Positions 1-10,797 of a DNA stretch of 64,000 nucleotides are shown one piece after another. Each line of letters begins with the position of its first letter. Positions within the stretch are counted from its first letter, which is position 1. Source of the DNA: Papaver somniferum (taxonomy: Eukaryota > Streptophyta > Magnoliopsida > Ranunculales > Papaveraceae); NCBI RefSeq assembly GCF_003573695.1, contig NC_039361.1:41439673-41503672 (forward strand), given 5' to 3'. The notes under the pieces were generated by a model, which was not told the DNA's origin, made no database searches, and saw only the letters and a program-made list of their open reading frames with translations. The position numbers and the translations under genes were made by a program.

Positions 1-548
1 CCTGAAAAAGTGCGGAAAACATCCCAGAAGAATTGCTAAAGGCACCCCTAATTTGGATAAGGGGCACCCCATTTCAGAGCATGTACTAAAGGGACACCGG
101 AACTGGATAGGGGGAGGTCATCTTCAAAATTCAAAACAGAAATTGGCGGGAAAAAAAGGCAGCAGCGACAACAGTTTTTGAGCAGAGATTTGAGCGACTT
201 AGGAGGAGATTCAATGCGCATATTTGGTACATACAGACTCTAGAAGACATAACAGGCCTAATGCAATCGTCTAGACCCATCCAATTGGGCTGGATAAGTC
301 GGAATAATTGATCAAAGTCCCAACAGGATACGGCTTCTCTGTTTAGGGTTTGGGATTGGTCAGAGAGATTTATGGGATTTTCTTGCGTGGGATATACTTC
401 AAATAAGTTGAGTCCAAGTCCTAGAAGATATTTGAGACGAGAGAATAGCTAAAAACAGGGTGGAACGCAACAAAGAAGAGGATTATTCTTCAAACTGCCC
501 GTAGAGAATAATGGAGATTTTCAACGAGTATCAAGGTGATTCAAAGCC

Positions 549-556
549 TATAAATA
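549..556 (+). promoter_or_regulatory. TATA box of the element 1 LTR
   Basis: TATAAATA lies mid-LTR and is repeated at the same place in the 3' LTR (9970-9977). It is ~310 bases upstream of the aataaa signal, a normal U3/R arrangement. Transcription would start about 30 bases downstream by analogy. Confidence 0.7.
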
Positions 557-685
557 GTTGGGTTTAAGTCAGAGAAAGTTTTAGAAACCCTTAGGAGAGA
601 GTTGGTAGTTCACGAGAGACGAGAAGAAGAAGTTACATGAGATATTGTTGTTGTTGTTGCTGCTGCTCGAGGAGGAAGAAGAAGA

Positions 686-719
686 CGAAGAACAGACTCG
701 CAGAGTCCGTCGTTCTTCG
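686..719 (+). other. Predicted leader RNA hairpin in the LTR
   Basis: CGAAGAAC (686-693) is complementary to GTTCTTCG (712-719), and inside it GACTC (695-699) pairs with GAGTC (703-707) around the loop GCA. It lies ~135 bases below the TATA box, so it should be in the transcript leader. The same outer stem occurs in the LTRs of elements 2 and 3. Function is unknown. Confidence 0.6.
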
Positions 720-1381
720 ACAGTCTTAAAAGCGGAAACAAGTATCGTTCTTATACAGCAGTTTCCTTATATCGTTTATTTTCAGCCCTTACCATTTTGT
801 AATAGTGACGTTGTAACACTTTTACAGCGTTACAAACTTCAATTCTAAATTATTTTCATCAATAAAAACACCTATTTAGCCATGAACACATCTTGTGAGT
901 ATGTTTTTGGGATGAGGAGCTAAACCCATTAGCTGAGACGACGGAGGAAGCCATTGGTCCATATTGATTGGTATAATTCTAATTTTATTATTTATTTGCA
1001 ATATCATTATTTGATTATTTGCATGGAATTGAATTTGAAATATTAGTTTTTATTGAATAGTTGTGAATTATTTTGATGAAGCATGCTGGGTTTTAAAAAC
1101 TTTTGATGTTTTATACTTTGTGATTACAATTATTACTTCAAAAATATATTTGAGGCAAATATTAGAATTATTTTTAAAGATAGAATTGCATGAATATTAT
1201 TTAGAGTTTACTATTTAATTGGTCAATGGTGGAATCCTAGTCTTGGTATTTTCTCTAAAGGTTTGAACTATTTTATTTATTTGCCTGTTTAATTTAAATC
1301 TAGAAAAATTGTTTTCTTCACAAGTCTGAAAAGACCCCTTTTTACCACTATTACAACAACTTTTGGAAAACCATCAAATTT

Positions 1382-1400
1382 TTGGCGCCGCCGACGCGGA
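1382..1400 (+). promoter_or_regulatory. Primer-binding site of element 1 (tRNA-Asp type)
   Basis: The bases ttggcgccgccgacgcgga start a few bases after the LTR end. The TGGCGCCG core matches the tRNA-Asp-derived site typical of Athila-like elements. The same site is at about 22263 in element 2 and, reversed, at 63372-63389 in element 3. Confidence 0.75.
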
Positions 1401-2500
1401 TTTGTGTTTAGGTAGCATTTTTTTTAGATTTTTTATTTTTATTTTTATTATTATTTTTGTTCTTCTTTACGTTTTAGGGTTTTTTTTGTTTCCTTGCAGA
1501 TTTTTGAAGATTGGAGCGAAAGACAATTTTGCCAAAGCTTGTGGTGATTTACTTAAAGTTTGGGAGCGAAAAGAAAAGCTAAAGGAGCGAAAGAAGAAGA
1601 TTTTCTTTATTTTGTAAAAGAGAGAAAAAAAAGAGAGATTTTTTTTTTTTAAGGCTTTCATTTTTGTTTTTGCACTTTATTTTTGGACTCTGGACTGTGA
1701 ACTTTGGGACTTTATTTTTATTTTATTTTTATACCCTACGGAAGGGTACCCTTAAATACAAACTGTGTGCAGGGAAGGACGACGATTACGATATCGTCTC
1801 GGCCCCTCGGGTTCGCACATGACATAGGAGTCGTGGCCCGAGTCGACTTCAACGGTTCATCGCCCATCTGGTACGAGAGGTAAGTCCAATCGAAACACTC
1901 GCGAATCCCCTGCAAGCGAGTTACTGTATTCCTTAAGGTGATAATTGATTGAGGACGAACCAGACTGTCTTTATTTTCCTAGTAAAGGGCAAGGCCTGCC
2001 TAAACAAGATAAGGGTTCGGATTTCATCGCTGCTCCCTTCTTGCCCGCCTTAGGAAAACGAAACCTAAAGCGAACCTAAGCCTAAAATTTGGACTAGAAA
2101 GAGACCTATAGGGTATCGAGCTTAACAGGACAATCATTCGAAAAATATTGGTTACTCTTTTAAGCACACCTCGAAGTTCTTGACGGTTTCTGCGAGTTGA
2201 ATGCGTGACTGCGCCGCATTGGATCGGTAAGGTTTTGGGTATCAAAGCTCCACCGAGCTTCCCTCGCCTCTATTCAACTTACTTTAACTCGGATTGATTC
2301 CAGAGGGGTTTGCTTAAATTGTAACGAATTCCCTTTCGAAGGATTAGAAGCTGGTCTAGAAAAAATCTAAGTGGATCCATCATGCTTGTTGTTTGCTAGA
2401 AATCTTTAGGTTTGCTGTGGTAAAGTCGAGTCAGCCTGCTGTGTGATTGTTAGAACCTTCCTGTTAGGATTTTTATTTCTTTTTGAATTCTTTTTAGTGT
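1401..2500 (+). other. Untranslated leader of element 1
   Basis: About 1.1 kb between the primer-binding site and the gag ATG, without a credible gene. It starts with long T-rich runs, then a block around 1730-2280 that includes accctacggaagggtaccct and is strongly conserved in elements 2 (22630-23280) and 3 (62470-63100, reversed). The conservation between copies suggests packaging or translation signals, but this is inferred. Confidence 0.6.
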
Positions 2501-4222
2501 ATGCCCGATTTTGTTAATAGGGCTTGGAAAAGAGATACTCTAGGTCGATTGATTAGCGAAAAACCTAGTAGTTCTTCTGATTTAAGCAGGGAGCTCGAAG
2601 ATTCTTCTTTTGAGAGCCCTGTTTTTGGAAACTTCAGTTTTGAGAATTTATCTCTGAGTGATAAAAGTACCCCTAGTACTCCAGTTGTGCCAACGATGGC
2701 AACTTTGAAAGATTACATGTTCCCAACTAGGACCAACCGAGCTTCATGCATTAAATTTCCAGCCACTACGGCTAATTTTGAGATAAAACCTAGTATTCTT
2801 CAGATGATCCCTATATTCTTAGGAAAAGATGATGAGAACCCTTATTTCCATATTAGGGACTTTGAGGAAATTTGTGGAACAATTAGGATAAAGGACCTTA
2901 CCGATGAAGTCTTGAAACTTAAGATGTTTCCCTTTTCTTTGAGAGATAAAGCCAAGACCTGGATGAACAACCTACCGTCTGAATCCATAGAAACATGGCA
3001 GGAAATTATCGCTGCCTTCTATATGAAATTCTACCCTAAGCATAAAACTGCAGCTGTTAGGCAGAACATTAGTACTAGTGTGCAACAAGAGGGAGAGTCT
3101 CTTTATAGATTTTTAGAGCGATTCAATGATCTCCTATCTCAGTGTCCTCACCATGGATTTGATAATATGAAACTGTAAGATTATTTATGATGGTTTAGAC
3201 TATTCGACCAAAGCCATGGTTGAGTCTATGTGCGCTGGTGAGTTCACTAGTAAAAATGCTGATGATGCTTTTACCTTCTTAGGAGCTATCGCTGAAAAAT
3301 CCCAACAGTGGGAATCTTGTGTTGAACCCCCTAAAAGACTCTTGGTCAATAGAAGTAGCACCAATATGGTAGATACGAGTTTTGCGTCAGATGCTAAGTT
3401 TGCTGCTTTGTCCAGAAGGTTAGAAGCTTTGGAAATGGGTCAGTCTAAAAATAGGTCCCTTGTTGAACCTAATAGAGCCTCTCAAGTCTCTAGTTGTGGA
3501 ATAGAGCCCGATAACTCATTTGGGAAGGTCAGGTTAGTGAAGAACAAGCCCATGCTGTCTATAACAATGCTAGGTTTGAAAACCGTCAGAAGTTTGACCC
3601 TACTCAGAGACCTACAACCCTGGTTGGAGAAACCATCCTAATTTCTCTTGGTCTAAGGGCCAGAATCAAGGCCAGTCTAGTAATTCTCAGCCTCCCCCAG
3701 GTTTTGGTTATACTAAGAACTCTTCAGGTCAGACCCAGAACCCATCTGAGAATAGAATAGCTAGCTTAGAGGAAACCCTTAGTATATTAAGGAAGAGCCA
3801 GGAGATGCTATCACAAAGCCAGGAAATGTTAGTAAAAAGCCAGGGTAATTTTCAAGAGGAAACCAAACAGAATTTTAAGAATAGTGCCCAGTCTTTTGCT
3901 AAATTAGAGCTTCAAGTCGGCCAAATAGCTAAGTTTATCAATGAGAGAGAAGAAGGAAGGTTCCCTAGTCATACTGATCCTAACCCTAGAGGAGAGAAAT
4001 CGTACAATCATGTGAATGTTACAACCCTAGGAGTGGAAAGAAAGTTGAACAAGGTCGCCATGCCTGAAGTGAACATGCTGTAGTTCACCCTTGAGCCAGA
4101 AAATGAGGAGACTGATAGAGTCTCCAAAGAGACCAATGAGGGTCTGTTGAGCGATTTGTTCCCAGAGCCCCATTCCCACACTGCTAGTTCCGACTAAGAG
4201 GGAGTCCAACTTTAATGATATA
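2501..4222 (+). pseudogene. gag: gag of element 1 (frameshifted)
   Basis: Encodes the retrotransposon capsid protein. The first frame (2501-3178, 225 aa) starts MPDFVNRAWKRD and holds the Retrotrans_gag core (IFLGKDDENPYFHIRDFEEI, then FYMKFYPKHKTAAVRQ). It stops at ~3175 where a few bases present in element 2 are missing. The frame resumes at 3216-3641 and 3805-4083, with a predicted coiled coil rich in KSQEML-type repeats near the C-terminus. No CCHC zinc knuckle was seen. The same start context and N-terminus in elements 2 and 3 support the ATG at 2501. Frameshifts near 3175, 3590 and 4080 make it a pseudogene. Confidence 0.9.
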
Positions 4223-4740
4223 TTGGAGGTTTTTAAGCAGGTTAATATCAACCTTCCATTATTAGATGCAATTAGGCAGATTCCCTCTTATGCCAAGTTC
4301 CTTAAGGACTTGTGTACGCGAAAGCGTAAGCTCAGTGTCCAGAAGAAAGCCTTCATAGCTAGTCATGTGAGTTCTATTATTCAGAATACCACTACTCCTA
4401 AGTATAAAGACCCAGGGTCCCCTACCATTGCTTGTACAATAGGTAAGTACCGTGTTGAGAAAGCTTTGCTTGACTTAGGAGCCAGTGTGAATTTACTTCC
4501 ATATCATGTGTACCTTAAGCTAGGACTTGGTGAGATGAAACCTACCAGATGACACTTCAGTTAGCTGATAGGTCCGTTAAAATTCCTCGTGGTGTGATCG
4601 AGGATGTTCTCATAGAGGTTGACAAGTTTATTTATCCAGTGGATTTTGTTATCCTAGATACCCAACCTGTCCCTGACCCAGAGAACCAAATACCAGTGAT
4701 TTTAGGTCCCGTTTTTAGCTACATCCAATGCGATCATTAA
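4223..4740 (+). pseudogene. Aspartic protease region of element 1
   Basis: Retroviral-type aspartic protease that would cut the Gag-Pol polyprotein. The active-site motif is [10 protein letters not shown] with its aspartate at residue 84 (codon at 4472), the DLGAS form usual in Athila-like elements instead of DTG or DSG. It continues in a second frame (4549-4740) with the flap and a VILG segment. A frameshift at ~4550 and another near 4715 break it. Elements 2 and 3 carry the same domain. Confidence 0.85.
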
Positions 4741-5341
4741 CTGTCGAAATGGTATTATGAATTTGTCTTTTGGTAATATGACTATTGAGCTGAACATTTT
4801 TAATATTAGTAAGCTACCCTCTGAACTAGATGACTCGAATATAGAAGAGGTGAACATGATAGGAACATTAGTCGAGGAGTCATTACCAAACACTTTGTTA
4901 GAAGATCCATTAGAGCCTAGCTCACTTTGGGATTGATTTTGATGATAATAATGTGATTAATGAGGTGAATGCTTTGTTAGATTCAACCCCTTTGTTAGAT
5001 ACTAGTAATGGATGGAAACCTAAGTTCGAACCACTACCAGTTTCTAAGTCTACCCTAGTTCCTTCTTTAGAAGAGCCTCCTAAGTTGGACCTAAAACCAT
5101 TGCCAGATACCCTGAAGTATGTGTTTTTAGGCCCGTCTGAGACTTTACCTGTGATTGTTTCTTCCGACTTGGATAGAGATCAGGAAAGTAGGCTAGTAAC
5201 CGTCCTTCAAAACAACAAGGAAGCTTTAGGGTGGACCATAGCAGACATTAAGGGTATAAGTCCTACTGTTTGTATGCATCAGATCTATTTAGAGGAAGAC
5301 ACCAAACCTTCTAGGGAGATGCAACGTCGACTAAACCCAAT
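4741..5341 (+). pseudogene. Protease-RT linker of element 1
   Basis: Joins protease to reverse transcriptase. Recognisable pieces are IEEVNMIGTLV, then a frame from 4953 with EVNALLDSTPLLDT and GPSETLPV, ending with ALGWTIADIKGISP, the conserved run just before Gypsy RT. Frameshifts near 4720, 4925 and 5340 break it. The same linker, without the RT after it, is kept in elements 2 and 3, and a version is the main coding part of the small elements at 52995-53492 and 55798-56232. Confidence 0.8.
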
Positions 5342-6100
5342 ATGAAAGAAGTAGTTCGAACTGAGGTTCTTAAGCTATTAGATGCAGGCATTATCTACCC
5401 TATTTCAGACAGTAAGTGGGTCAGCCCCGTTCAGGTTGTTCCCAAGAAATCTGGTATTACTGTAGTCCAGAATGATAACAATGAGTTAATCCCGACCCGA
5501 GTGACCACGGGTTGGCGTGTTTGTATTGACTATAGGAAATTGAACAAGGTCACTAGGAAGGACCACTTTCCCCTTCCCTTCATCGACCAGATGCTAGAGA
5601 GATTAGCTGGACATAGTCACTACTGCTTTTTAGATGGCTACTCTGGATATAATCAGATCGTTATTGCCCCAGAAGACCAGGAGAAAACCACTTTTACCTG
5701 TCCCTTTGGTACCTTTGCGTATAGACGCATGCCTTTCGGGCTATGTAATGCCCCTGCGACTTTTCAGCGTTGCATGATGAGCATATTTTCTGACATGGTA
5801 GAACGGTTCTTAGAGGTCTTTATGGATGATTTTTCAGTGTTTGGTTCGTCTTTCGATGAGTGCTTGCATCATTTGTCATTAGTTTTGACTAGGTGTAAGG
5901 AAAAGAATTTAGTGCTTAATTGGGAGAAATGTCACTTTATGGTTCGTTCAGGAATTGTTCTAGGGCATTTGTATCTTCAAAGGGTATAGAGGTGGATAGA
6001 GCCAAAGTTGACCTTATTAAAACTTTACCGGTCCCAAAAACCGTAAGAGATATTAGGTCATTCTTAGGGCATGCTGGTTTTTATCGTCGTTTCATTAAGG
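5342..6100 (+). pseudogene. pol: Reverse transcriptase of element 1
   Basis: Copies the element RNA into DNA. The 215-residue frame at 5342-5989 shows WRVCIDYRKLN (58-68), FLDGYSGYNQ (96-105, first catalytic Asp at 98), RRMPFGLCNAPATFQR, and the catalytic FMDD box at 160-163. These sequence variants are typical of the Athila/Tat branch of Gypsy. A one-base shift near 5960 moves the thumb ([15 protein letters not shown]) into the frame beginning at 5920. Elements 2 and 3 lack this domain altogether. Confidence 0.93.
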
Positions 6101-6640
6101 ATTTTAGCTTGATGTCTAGACCTCTTTGCAATTTGCTTGCAAAAGATGTTAAGTTTGTCTTTGATGATGCTTGTTTAGAGGCTTTTGAGAAGCTTAAGTC
6201 ATTACTCACTACCGCCCCCATAGTCCAGGCACCCAACTGGAACCTACCCTTTGAGATCATGTGTGATGCTTCAGATTATGCTATTGGTGTTGTGCTAGGT
6301 CAGCGAGAAAATAAGTTACTTCATGTGATTTACTATGCTAGCAAAACTCTGAATGATGCCCAGTTGAACTATACCACTACCGAGAAGGAACTATTAGCCA
6401 TTGTGTTTGCCTTAGACAAGTTTAGACCCTATCTCTTAGGTTCTAAGATCATCATATATACTGATCATGCTTTAAAATATCTTTTGTCTAAGAAGGATAC
6501 TAAACCTAGATTGATTAGGTGGATTCTGTTGTTGCAAGAGTTTTCTCCAGACATTAGAGACAAAAAGGGTGCCGAAAATGTTGTAGCAGATCACTTGTCT
6601 AGGCTAGTTGTTAGTTCCCCAGATGATTCCCTTCCTATAA
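6101..6640 (+). pseudogene. pol: RNase H of element 1
   Basis: Removes RNA from the RNA-DNA hybrid. In the 463-residue frame of 5920-7311 the catalytic acids appear as CDASDY (D116), TEKELLA (E156), [10 protein letters not shown] (D182) and VADHLSRL (D224), the full DEDD set. The domain itself has no stop or frameshift. Confidence 0.93.
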
Positions 6641-7870
6641 GGGATAGCTTTCCTGATGAACAATTGTTCTTTGTTACCCAATTACCTTGGTATGCGAATA
6701 TAGTGAACTATCTTGTTACTGGTCGAATGCCCCAACATTGGGGTAAACAAGATCGTTCTAGATTTTTAGCTGAGGTTAAGCACTTCTTTTGGGATGATCC
6801 TTATTTGTTTAAGTATTGTCCAGACCAGATTATTAGGAGATGTATACCTGAGAGTGACCAGTCCAGTATTATTTCCTTTTGTCATGATCATGCTTGTGGG
6901 GGTCACTTTAGTGCTAAGAAAACTGCTGCTAAGATATTGCAGTGTGGATTCTATTGGCCTTCGTTGTTTAAAGACTCCCACAGTTACTGCGTTACTTGTG
7001 AACGATGCCAGAAATTAGGAACCATTTCCCGTAGGAACATGATGCCCTTGAACCCTATTTTAATTGTTGAGGTCTTTGATGTGTGGGGTATTGACTTTAT
7101 GGGTCCGTTTCCTAATTCTTTTGGTAACCTATACATCCTTGTCGCCGTAGACTATGTCTCTAAGTGGATTGAGGCGGTTGCGTGTAAAACCAATGACCAT
7201 AGGGTTGTGATTGAGTTCTTGAAAAATAATATACTTACACGTTTTGGTACACCGCGAGCTATAATTAGTGATGGAGGGTCGCACTTTTGTAATGGGACTT
7301 TTAGCTTCTGATGAAGAAATATGGTATTACACATAAGGTAGCTACCCCGTATCATCCACAGACTAGTGGTCAGGTAGAGGTTTCCAATAGGGAGATAAAA
7401 CGTATATTAGAGAAAACAGTTAATCCTAATCGGAAAGACTGGTCGTCTAGGCTTACTGATGCCTTATGGGCTTACCGTACTGCGTTTAAGACCCCATTGG
7501 AATGTCGCCTTATCGGCTTGTTTATGGCAAGGCATGTCACTTACCTGTTGAGTTAGAACACAGAGCTTATTGGGCTGTTAAGCAGCTAAATTTTTCACTT
7601 GACAAGGCAGGAGCCCATAGGAAACTCCAGCTCAATGAGTTGGACGAGATTCGTATAGATGCTTACGATAGTGCGAAGGAGTATAAGAACAAAATGAAAC
7701 TTGTGCATGATAGAAACATATTACGGAAGTCATTTTCTCCAGGTCAAAAAGTTCTTCTGTATGACACTCGTTTGCATCTATTCCCCGGGAAACTGCGCTC
7801 TCGGTGGACCGGTCCTTTTGTGGTCCGTACTGTTTTTCCTCATGGAGCTTTGAGATCGAGACACGGATGG
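6641..7870 (+). pseudogene. pol: Integrase of element 1 (frameshifted)
   Basis: Inserts element DNA into the host genome. The H2C2 zinc-binding region (HDHACGGHF, then CVTCERCQ) is at residues 322-363 of the 5920-7311 frame. The first two catalytic aspartates are in [10 protein letters not shown] (D392) and IISDGGSHF (D451). The glutamate (GQVE) is in the next frame, 7311-7556, after a shift at ~7305. A further shift near 7495 moves the C-terminal part, including KWTGPF-like [15 protein letters not shown], to 7502-7873. All DDE residues survive, but the frames are not joined. Confidence 0.93.
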
Positions 7871-8115
7871 TAGTAGTTCTTCAAAGGTTAACGGTCAGCG
7901 ATTGAAGCCCTTTTTAGAGCCTTTTCCTACAGGTGATGTTGAGGAGGTCCCTCTGGAGGACCCTGTTTACCCTTGATTGACCATCGAGGCGATTTGTATG
8001 TTGTATAATTTTTGTATTCAGTTTTTGGTTTCACTTCACTCAGGTACTATCTTTCCGAACTCTCTTTACTATTTCCTCATGTTACTTATATTTTGGTACT
8101 GTTCTTTCATGCGAA

Positions 8116-8152
8116 ACATTGAGGACAATGTTAGATTTAAGTTTGGGGGTGG
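8116..8152 (+). other. Conserved stem-loop followed by internal purine tract
   Basis: ACATTGAGGACAATGT can form a 6 bp stem with a 4-base loop. It is followed by AAGTTTGGGGGTGGGG, which copies the purine tract next to the 3' LTR. The same module occurs in element 2 (26920-26954), element 3 (58768-58802, reversed) and both small elements (about 52640-52679 and 55600-55636, reversed). Confidence 0.65.
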
Positions 8153-8570
8153 GGAAGAAACTTTTTGTTAGTTTTAAATAAACTCCAGAGCCTAGAAATT
8201 TATGCTATTAAGGATGCACTAACAATCTAAGTGGATGGAAGCATTTTTGTAGGAGTTGAGGAACCAATCTGATTAGATGGAAACATCTAAAGAGTCTATT
8301 CATAAAAGCACAGAGCTCAGGTGTTAGAAATAACATGATAGTTTCACCATATCTCGTTGAGTCCTTTTCACTTCTATTTTTATTTTATTTTGTTTTTAAA
8401 CTATGTTTCTCTAAGTGATAGGTGGGGCCACGATTCAAGTTGTTACCAATGCTAGGGTGAATTAGAGTGATTGAGATACCAAAAAAAAAAAAGTTGAAAA
8501 AAAAAGAAAAAAAAAAAAAAAAAAAAATTGAGACCAGACCATTTGACCAAAAGGAATAAATTCAATAAAG

Positions 8571-8655
8571 TCGACCACTGGTACCCTTGTATATGCCAGT
8601 TGTGTTGACCTAGAGTTAGGTTATCGACCACTGGTACCCTTGTATATGCCAGTGT
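8571..8655 (+). repeat. Two tandem 53 bp units with inverted arms
   Basis: Two copies of a unit beginning tcgaccactggtaccc. Each contains ACTGG and CCAGT arms (8577-8581 with 8596-8600; 8630-8634 with 8649-8653) able to form a short hairpin. Reversed counterparts are at 58260-58345 in element 3. Confidence 0.6.
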
Positions 8656-9187
8656 GTTGATATTAGTCAGACTAGTATCTCAATCCATTAGGATAGGTTC
8701 ATTTTGGCGGAGGCCTTCAGACAGATATGGGAAACGCCGTTCACTTAGTAAACATCAAAACCATATGTTTTTCTATATCCATCTTCTTGATCTATCCATG
8801 TGATTAGTTTTGACTCCGAATATGATGTCCATAGTGCAACTATCTGAGTAGAGCTCTGTCACTTTATATGAATTTTAGTATGCTTGAGTGCAAACTCGTG
8901 TACACAATTGGAATTTCGCATCAGGGTACTTCTTCCTGTAGTCAATAAGTATGCCAACCAAGGAGATTCTTTAGTGCCTTCCAAGGTTCTGCGTAGATAG
9001 CTAAGGTCTGGAGTACAGGTTTTGTGGGTATATCTCTTGTAAGCCCTCCCGAGACTATAACTCGGCCGCTAGGGCCACCTAGGGGTTTAAAGGCTTATTG
9101 CATACTCTAAATGCAATAGACGATGCCTGCGACAGTGAGTTAGGATTTTATTTTGTAGTTTTGATTTGCTCGGGACTAGCAAATAAT

Positions 9188-9202
9188 AAGTTTGGGGGTA
9201 TT
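9188..9202 (+). promoter_or_regulatory. Polypurine tract of element 1
   Basis: AAGTTTGGGGGTA ends two bases before the TGATAG start of the 3' LTR, where plus-strand DNA synthesis would be primed. The same tract precedes the 3' LTR of element 2 (28268-28280). Confidence 0.75.
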
Positions 9203-10797
9203 TGATAGATGCATTTATGTGTCTAATTTATCTCAGTTGTGTATATTGTTAGTGCCCATTGTTGTACTTATTTTGGTTTTTAATCTCTTTGTAGGTGTTT
9301 TTGGATATATAAGGCTTTGCGGCAAAAATTGGCTAAAGATGTGGCCCTTGGATTGCCGTTGATAGTGTACCGGAAATGCCCCAGAAGTGTACCGGAAATA
9401 CCCCGGAGGAACCCTGAAAAAGTGCGGAAAACATCCCAGAAGAATTGCTAAAGGCACCCCTAATTTAGATAAGGGGCACCCCATTTCAGGGCATGTACTA
9501 AAGGGACACCAGAACTGGATAGGGGGAGGTCATCTTCAAAATTCAAAACAAAAATTGGCGGGAGAAAAAGGCAGCAACGACAACAGTTTTTGAGCAGAGA
9601 TTTGAGCGACTTAGGAGGAGACTCAATGGGCATATTTGGTACATACGGACTCTAGAAGACATAACAGGCCTAATGCAATCGTCTAGACCCATCCAATTGG
9701 GCTGGATAAGTCGTAATAATTGATCAAAGTCCCAACAGGATACGGCTTCTCTGTTTAGGGTTTGGGATTGGTCAGAGAGATTTATGGGATTTTCTTGCGT
9801 GGGATATACTTCAAATAAGTTGAGTCCAAGTCCTAGAAGATATTTGAGACGAGAGAATAGCTAAAAACAGGGTGGAACACAACAAGAAGAGGATTATTCT
9901 TCAAACTGCCCGTAGAGAATAATGGAGATTTTCAACGAGTTTGATCGAGTTTCAAGGTGATTCAAAGCCTATAAATAGTTGGGTTTAAGTCAGAGAAAGT
10001 TTTAGAAACCCTTAGGAGAGAGTTGGGAGTTCACGAGAGACGAGAAGAAGAAGTTACAGGAGGTATTGTTGTTGTTGTTGCTGCTGCTCGAGGAGGAAGA
10101 AGAAGACGAAGAACAGACTCGCAGAGTCCGTCGTTCTTCGACAGTCTTAAAAGCGGAAACAAGTATCGTTCTTATACAACAGTTTCCTTATATCGTTTAT
10201 TTTAAGCCCTTACCATTTTGTAACAGTGACGCTGTAACACTTTTACAACGTTACAAAATTCAATTCTAAATTATTTTCATCAATAAAAACACCTATTTAG
10301 CCATGAACACATCTTGTGAGTATGTTTTTGGGATGAGGAGCTAAACCCATTAGCCGAGACGACGGAGGAAGCCATTGGTCCATATTGATTGGTATAATTC
10401 TAATTTTATTATTTATTTGCAATATTCTTATTTGATTATTTGCATGGAATTGAATTTGAAATATTAGTTTTTATTGAATAGTTGTGAATTATTTTGATGA
10501 AGCATGCTGGGTTTTAAAAACTTTTGATGTTTTATACTTTGTGATTACAATTATTACTTCAAAAATATATTTGAGGCAAATATTAGAATTATTTTTAAAG
10601 ATAGAATTGCATGAATATTATTTAGAGTTTACTATTTAATTGGTCAATGGTGGAATCCTAGTCTTGGTATTTTCTCTAAAGGTTTGAACTATTTTATTTA
10701 TTTGCCTGTTTAATTTAAATCTAGAAAAATTGTTTTCTTCACAAGTCTGAAAAGACCCCTTTTTACCACTATTACAACAACTTTTGGAAAACCATCA
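9203..10797 (+). repeat. 3' LTR of element 1
   Basis: Full 1595 bp LTR from TGATAG to CCATCA. It carries the TATA box (9970-9977), the hairpin (10107-10140) and aataaaa near 10281. Compared with the 5' copy it has a ~10 bp extra run near 9940 and about twenty base changes. The small glutamate-rich frames at 10023-10269 are LTR sequence, not genes. Confidence 0.95.

Larger units (their letters stand above)
1..1376 (+). repeat. 5' LTR of element 1, partial
   Basis: Matches 9413-10797 almost base for base and ends in CCATCA just before the primer-binding site. It contains a TATA box at 549-556, a hairpin at 686-719, and aataaaa near 862 as a likely poly(A) signal. A short reading frame at 645-848 with a leucine and acidic run comes from a GTT/GCT/GAA-rich stretch and is not treated as a gene. 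Relative to the 3' copy it lacks a ~10 bp partial duplication near 520. Confidence 0.95.
7871..9202 (+). other. 3' non-coding region of element 1
   Basis: About 1.3 kb between integrase and the 3' LTR with no gene I trust; a small frame at 7977-8171 is hydrophobic but ends in non-coding conserved DNA. It holds a stem-loop plus purine tract (8116-8152), A-rich runs (8479-8527), two copies of a 53 bp repeat with ACTGG/CCAGT arms (8571-8655), and the terminal polypurine tract. Element 3 shares this whole region; element 2 does not. Confidence 0.75.
1..10797 (+). mobile_element. Ty3/Gypsy Athila-like LTR retrotransposon, element 1 (5' end cut by window)
   Basis: The sequence from base 1 recurs from 9413 onward as a direct repeat, giving two LTRs around a ~7.8 kb interior. 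A primer-binding site of the tRNA-Asp type used by Athila elements follows the first LTR. Inside are gag, protease, reverse transcriptase, RNase H and integrase in Gypsy order. The first ~210 bases of the 5' LTR lie outside the window, so the target duplication cannot be checked; the five bases after the 3' LTR are ttact. The two LTRs differ at roughly twenty scattered bases by eye, which suggests a fairly recent insertion. At least six frameshifts break the polyprotein, so this copy is not autonomous as it stands, although every catalytic domain is recognisable. Confidence 0.95.

Noticed and set aside
645..848. Short frame with a Leu and Glu run in the LTR (also 10066-10269 and similar frames in element 2)
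   Set aside because: Produced by GTT/GCT/GAA-rich LTR leader sequence. It lies between the TATA box and poly(A) signal and differs between copies by frame-changing events.
2024..2245. Minus-strand frame in the leader of element 1, repeated in elements 2 and 3
   Set aside because: Opposite to the element's transcription, with no domain. Its conservation follows from the conserved leader DNA.
7977..8171. Hydrophobic 64-residue frame after integrase as an envelope gene
   Set aside because: It runs into the conserved stem-loop and purine tract and lacks the DPQ motif. It could be a relic of the membrane ORF but cannot be supported.
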